Assembly: GCA_007136585.1 (NCBI GenBank)
Contig: SLGR01000057.1
Coordinates: forward strand, 1-6,053
From: Candidatus Sumerlaeota bacterium
Lineage (GTDB): Bacteria; CG03; SLGR01
Length of the DNA: 6,053 bases
Reading direction: 5' to 3'
Below are positions 4,420-6,053 of this stretch, in pieces; positions within the stretch are counted from its first letter, which is position 1; every line of letters starts with the position of its first letter. Below the pieces are notes generated by a model. It worked only from the letters and a program-made list of their open reading frames with translations, made no database searches and was not told where the DNA came from. Position numbers and translations under genes: made by a program.

Positions 4420-6053
4420 CAGGAGGAGCTCAGGCCTACCGCCTATGAGGATCTTGCCGACCCGAGCCAGACAACAGATCCCGAATACGCCTATGACGGA
4501 GAGACTGGAACATCCGCGGAGATTGACTGTAACTATACAGGCGACTCCATAATATTTTACGGATGGGAGGGGGGCCCTGAGCCTGACCAGCCGGAGAACG
4601 AAACGTATGTAGGAAGCTCCGCGACATTCAGCTGGATCGGCGGAGATGTCCAGGACCAGCCGGACCTAATTTTATCCCTGAATGACGCCGGTAGCGTTCA
4701 GCCCACAACCCGCCACAGATACCAGATACACTACTCAACCACGGCCGGGGAGTCCTGGACTGTTCTTATTGATTGGAGCTGGAATGATGGTGAACGCGAT
4801 GAATCTCTCAGTCTGGATTCAGGGCTGGATTTTTCAAAACTGAAGATTAAAGTGGAAACAGAAATTAGTACTAATGAAAACTCTTTGCATATTTTCGATA
4901 TAAGGACAAGCGCCGGGGATTTCAGCGATATACAGGAGTACGAACTGCAGCTCTCAACCCATTCGGATTTCTCATATGTAAGCGTATCAGAGACCTCAGA
5001 GAGCACCCAGGCTTACGTTACGGACCTGGAGGTTTCATCAACGTACTGGTGGCGGGTCAGGGGCAGGGATGAGTATGATAACTACACCTCCTGGTCTTCA
5101 ACCAGGGAGGTTTATATAGAAACGGTCCTTGTAGAGGATGTATATCCCCCGGATCTTATCTCTCCTGAGAACGAAACCTGGTCTACATCCACGGTAAGGT
5201 TTCAGTGGGAGGAGCCCGAAAGCGAGTCCGGGGAGATTGAGAACTATGATATCCAGGTATCAACGGATTCGGGGTTCGGGGTATTTACCTCCTCGGTCAC
5301 GGTAGAGGAGACCTCACTTATGCTCTCCGGACTGGACCAGACCACGTACTGGTGGAGAGTAAAGGCCAGGGATGACGGGGGAAACGAGTCGGATTGGAGC
5401 GAAGAGTGGAAAGTCTATGTCGATACCACAACCCCGGGGGTCCCGTCGTTATCCTCTCCGGGCAATATGAGCTGGTCGACATCTACCGTTACTTTCACCT
5501 GGTCCGGGGTAACCGAGACCGGTCCGAGCGGATTTAAGGAGTATACGCTCCAGGTATCAACAGATTCGGGGTTCGGGGTATTTGAGTCTTCCCTGACCCT
5601 TACCGGTATTGAATATACCCGGCAGGACCTTGACCAGGCCACGTACTGGTGGCGTGTGAAGTCCGGGGATAATGCGGGGAACGAGTCGGATTGGAGCGAA
5701 GAGTGGGAGGTCTATGTAGATACCACCCCTCCTTACATATCGCTTACAGCCCCGCAACTGGGAGAGAACGTAAAGGGTGATAATATCTACACGATACAGT
5801 GGTCCACGGGAGATCCCGGTCCGTCGGGGTATGATGATTTAGTGATAGAATTCTACAATGGCTCCGAATGGGATGAATTGGATACACTTAACCCGGATGA
5901 ACTAAGTTATGTGTGGGAGGTTCCTGAAGCAGATTTAGATAATGCGAATATACGGATAACTGTGAGAGACGGCGCGGGTAATGAGAGCGAGGATGAGAGC
6001 GGAGATTTTGTAATAGATTCCACGGATCCTTTTATAGCGCTTATAGAACCTGC
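4342..6053 (+). CDS. Secreted modular FnIII/Ig-repeat protein, paralogue of the upstream gene; 3' end beyond window
   Basis: The frame is open from the ATG at 4342 to the window edge (570 full codons). The ATG starts a convincing signal peptide: basic MKLYRFYTLT, hydrophobic AAFILAGLIL, then PARGYSQ, with cleavage likely after G24 or S26. There is no lipobox cysteine, so signal peptidase I processing is inferred. Modules: discoidin/jelly-roll-like region about 29-195 (YAYDGETGTSAEIDC, FSKLKIKVE, SLHIFDIRT); a short FnIII-like repeat 196-268 ending in YWWRVRGRDEYDN; full FnIII-like repeats 269-366 and 367-464, each with STSTV.F.W, IQVSTDSGFGVF or LQVSTDSGFGVF, and TYWWRVK; an Ig-like domain 465-562 (YTIQWS, IRITVRDGAGN, DFVIDSTDP) matching residues 485-583 of the upstream protein. 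No Shine-Dalgarno site is seen. The partner and function are unknown; an extracellular adhesin or scaffold is the likeliest class. Confidence 0.9.
   Translation, partial: MKLYRFYTLTAAFILAGLILPARGYSQEELRPTAYEDLADPSQTTDPEYAYDGETGTSAEIDCNYTGDSIIFYGWEGGPEPDQPENETYVGSSATFSWIGGDVQDQPDLILSLNDAGSVQPTTRHRYQIHYSTTAGESWTVLIDWSWNDGERDESLSLDSGLDFSKLKIKVETEISTNENSLHIFDIRTSAGDFSDIQEYELQLSTHSDFSYVSVSETSESTQAYVTDLEVSSTYWWRVRGRDEYDNYTSWSSTREVYIETVLVEDVYPPDLISPENETWSTSTVRFQWEEPESESGEIENYDIQVSTDSGFGVFTSSVTVEETSLMLSGLDQTTYWWRVKARDDGGNESDWSEEWKVYVDTTTPGVPSLSSPGNMSWSTSTVTFTWSGVTETGPSGFKEYTLQVSTDSGFGVFESSLTLTGIEYTRQDLDQATYWWRVKSGDNAGNESDWSEEWEVYVDTTPPYISLTAPQLGENVKGDNIYTIQWSTGDPGPSGYDDLVIEFYNGSEWDELDTLNPDELSYVWEVPEADLDNANIRITVRDGAGNESEDESGDFVIDSTDPFIALIEP
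5146..5733 (+). repeat. Tandem 297-bp FnIII repeats in gene 2
   Basis: Two in-frame FnIII units repeat at an offset of exactly 297 bp (99 codons). Identity is patchy: 5252-5286 and 5549-5583 match over 35 bp with one mismatch (5265/5562), and 5383-5409 and 5680-5706 match over 27 bp without any. The stretch between them (5287-5343 against 5584-5640) has diverged strongly. The conserved blocks code for the QVSTDSGFGVF strand and the NESDWSEEW exit segment. Confidence 0.85.

Overview
The window is almost filled by two large same-strand genes for modular, acidic, presumably exported repeat proteins. Both are built from fibronectin type III-like (FnIII) and other Ig-fold domains joined by linkers of the D-T-T-P-P type. 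I see no RNA gene, CRISPR array, transposase, defence gene or enzyme domain. No single feature identifies the organism. Free use of AGG for Arg and ATA for Ile, the lack of a Shine-Dalgarno site before the second gene, and a FlgD-like C-terminal Ig domain after long FnIII/Ig arrays fit an uncultivated Gram-negative candidate-phylum bacterium (Omnitrophota- or Elusimicrobiota-like). That placement is an inference, not an identification.

Layout: positions 1-74 are GC-rich and in the same reading frame as gene 1, but an in-frame TAG lies at 6-8 and no credible start or signal peptide is visible, so the N-terminus of gene 1 is in doubt. Gene 1 (75-4301, 1408 codons from a GTG) encodes, in order, the tail of a glycine-rich domain, a jelly-roll-like module, two FnIII, one PKD-like, three Ig-like, two FnIII, three divergent Ig-like domains and a FlgD-like C-terminal domain. 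A 40-bp spacer with only two G/C bases follows; it holds a TATAAT hexamer and a 12-bp palindrome. Gene 2 starts at 4342 with a clear signal peptide and runs off the window after 570 codons. It has a discoidin/jelly-roll-like module, three FnIII repeats (the first apparently short of its first strands) and an Ig-like domain matching one in gene 1.

The two genes look like neighbouring paralogues of a surface or secreted adhesin/scaffold-type family. They probably diversified by domain duplication and local exchange: gene 2 has a 297-bp tandem repeat with patchy near-identity. What the proteins bind cannot be read from the sequence. Nothing here amounts to a demonstrable new system. The points most worth a second look are the missing N-terminus of gene 1, the AT-rich gap, and the repeat evolution.
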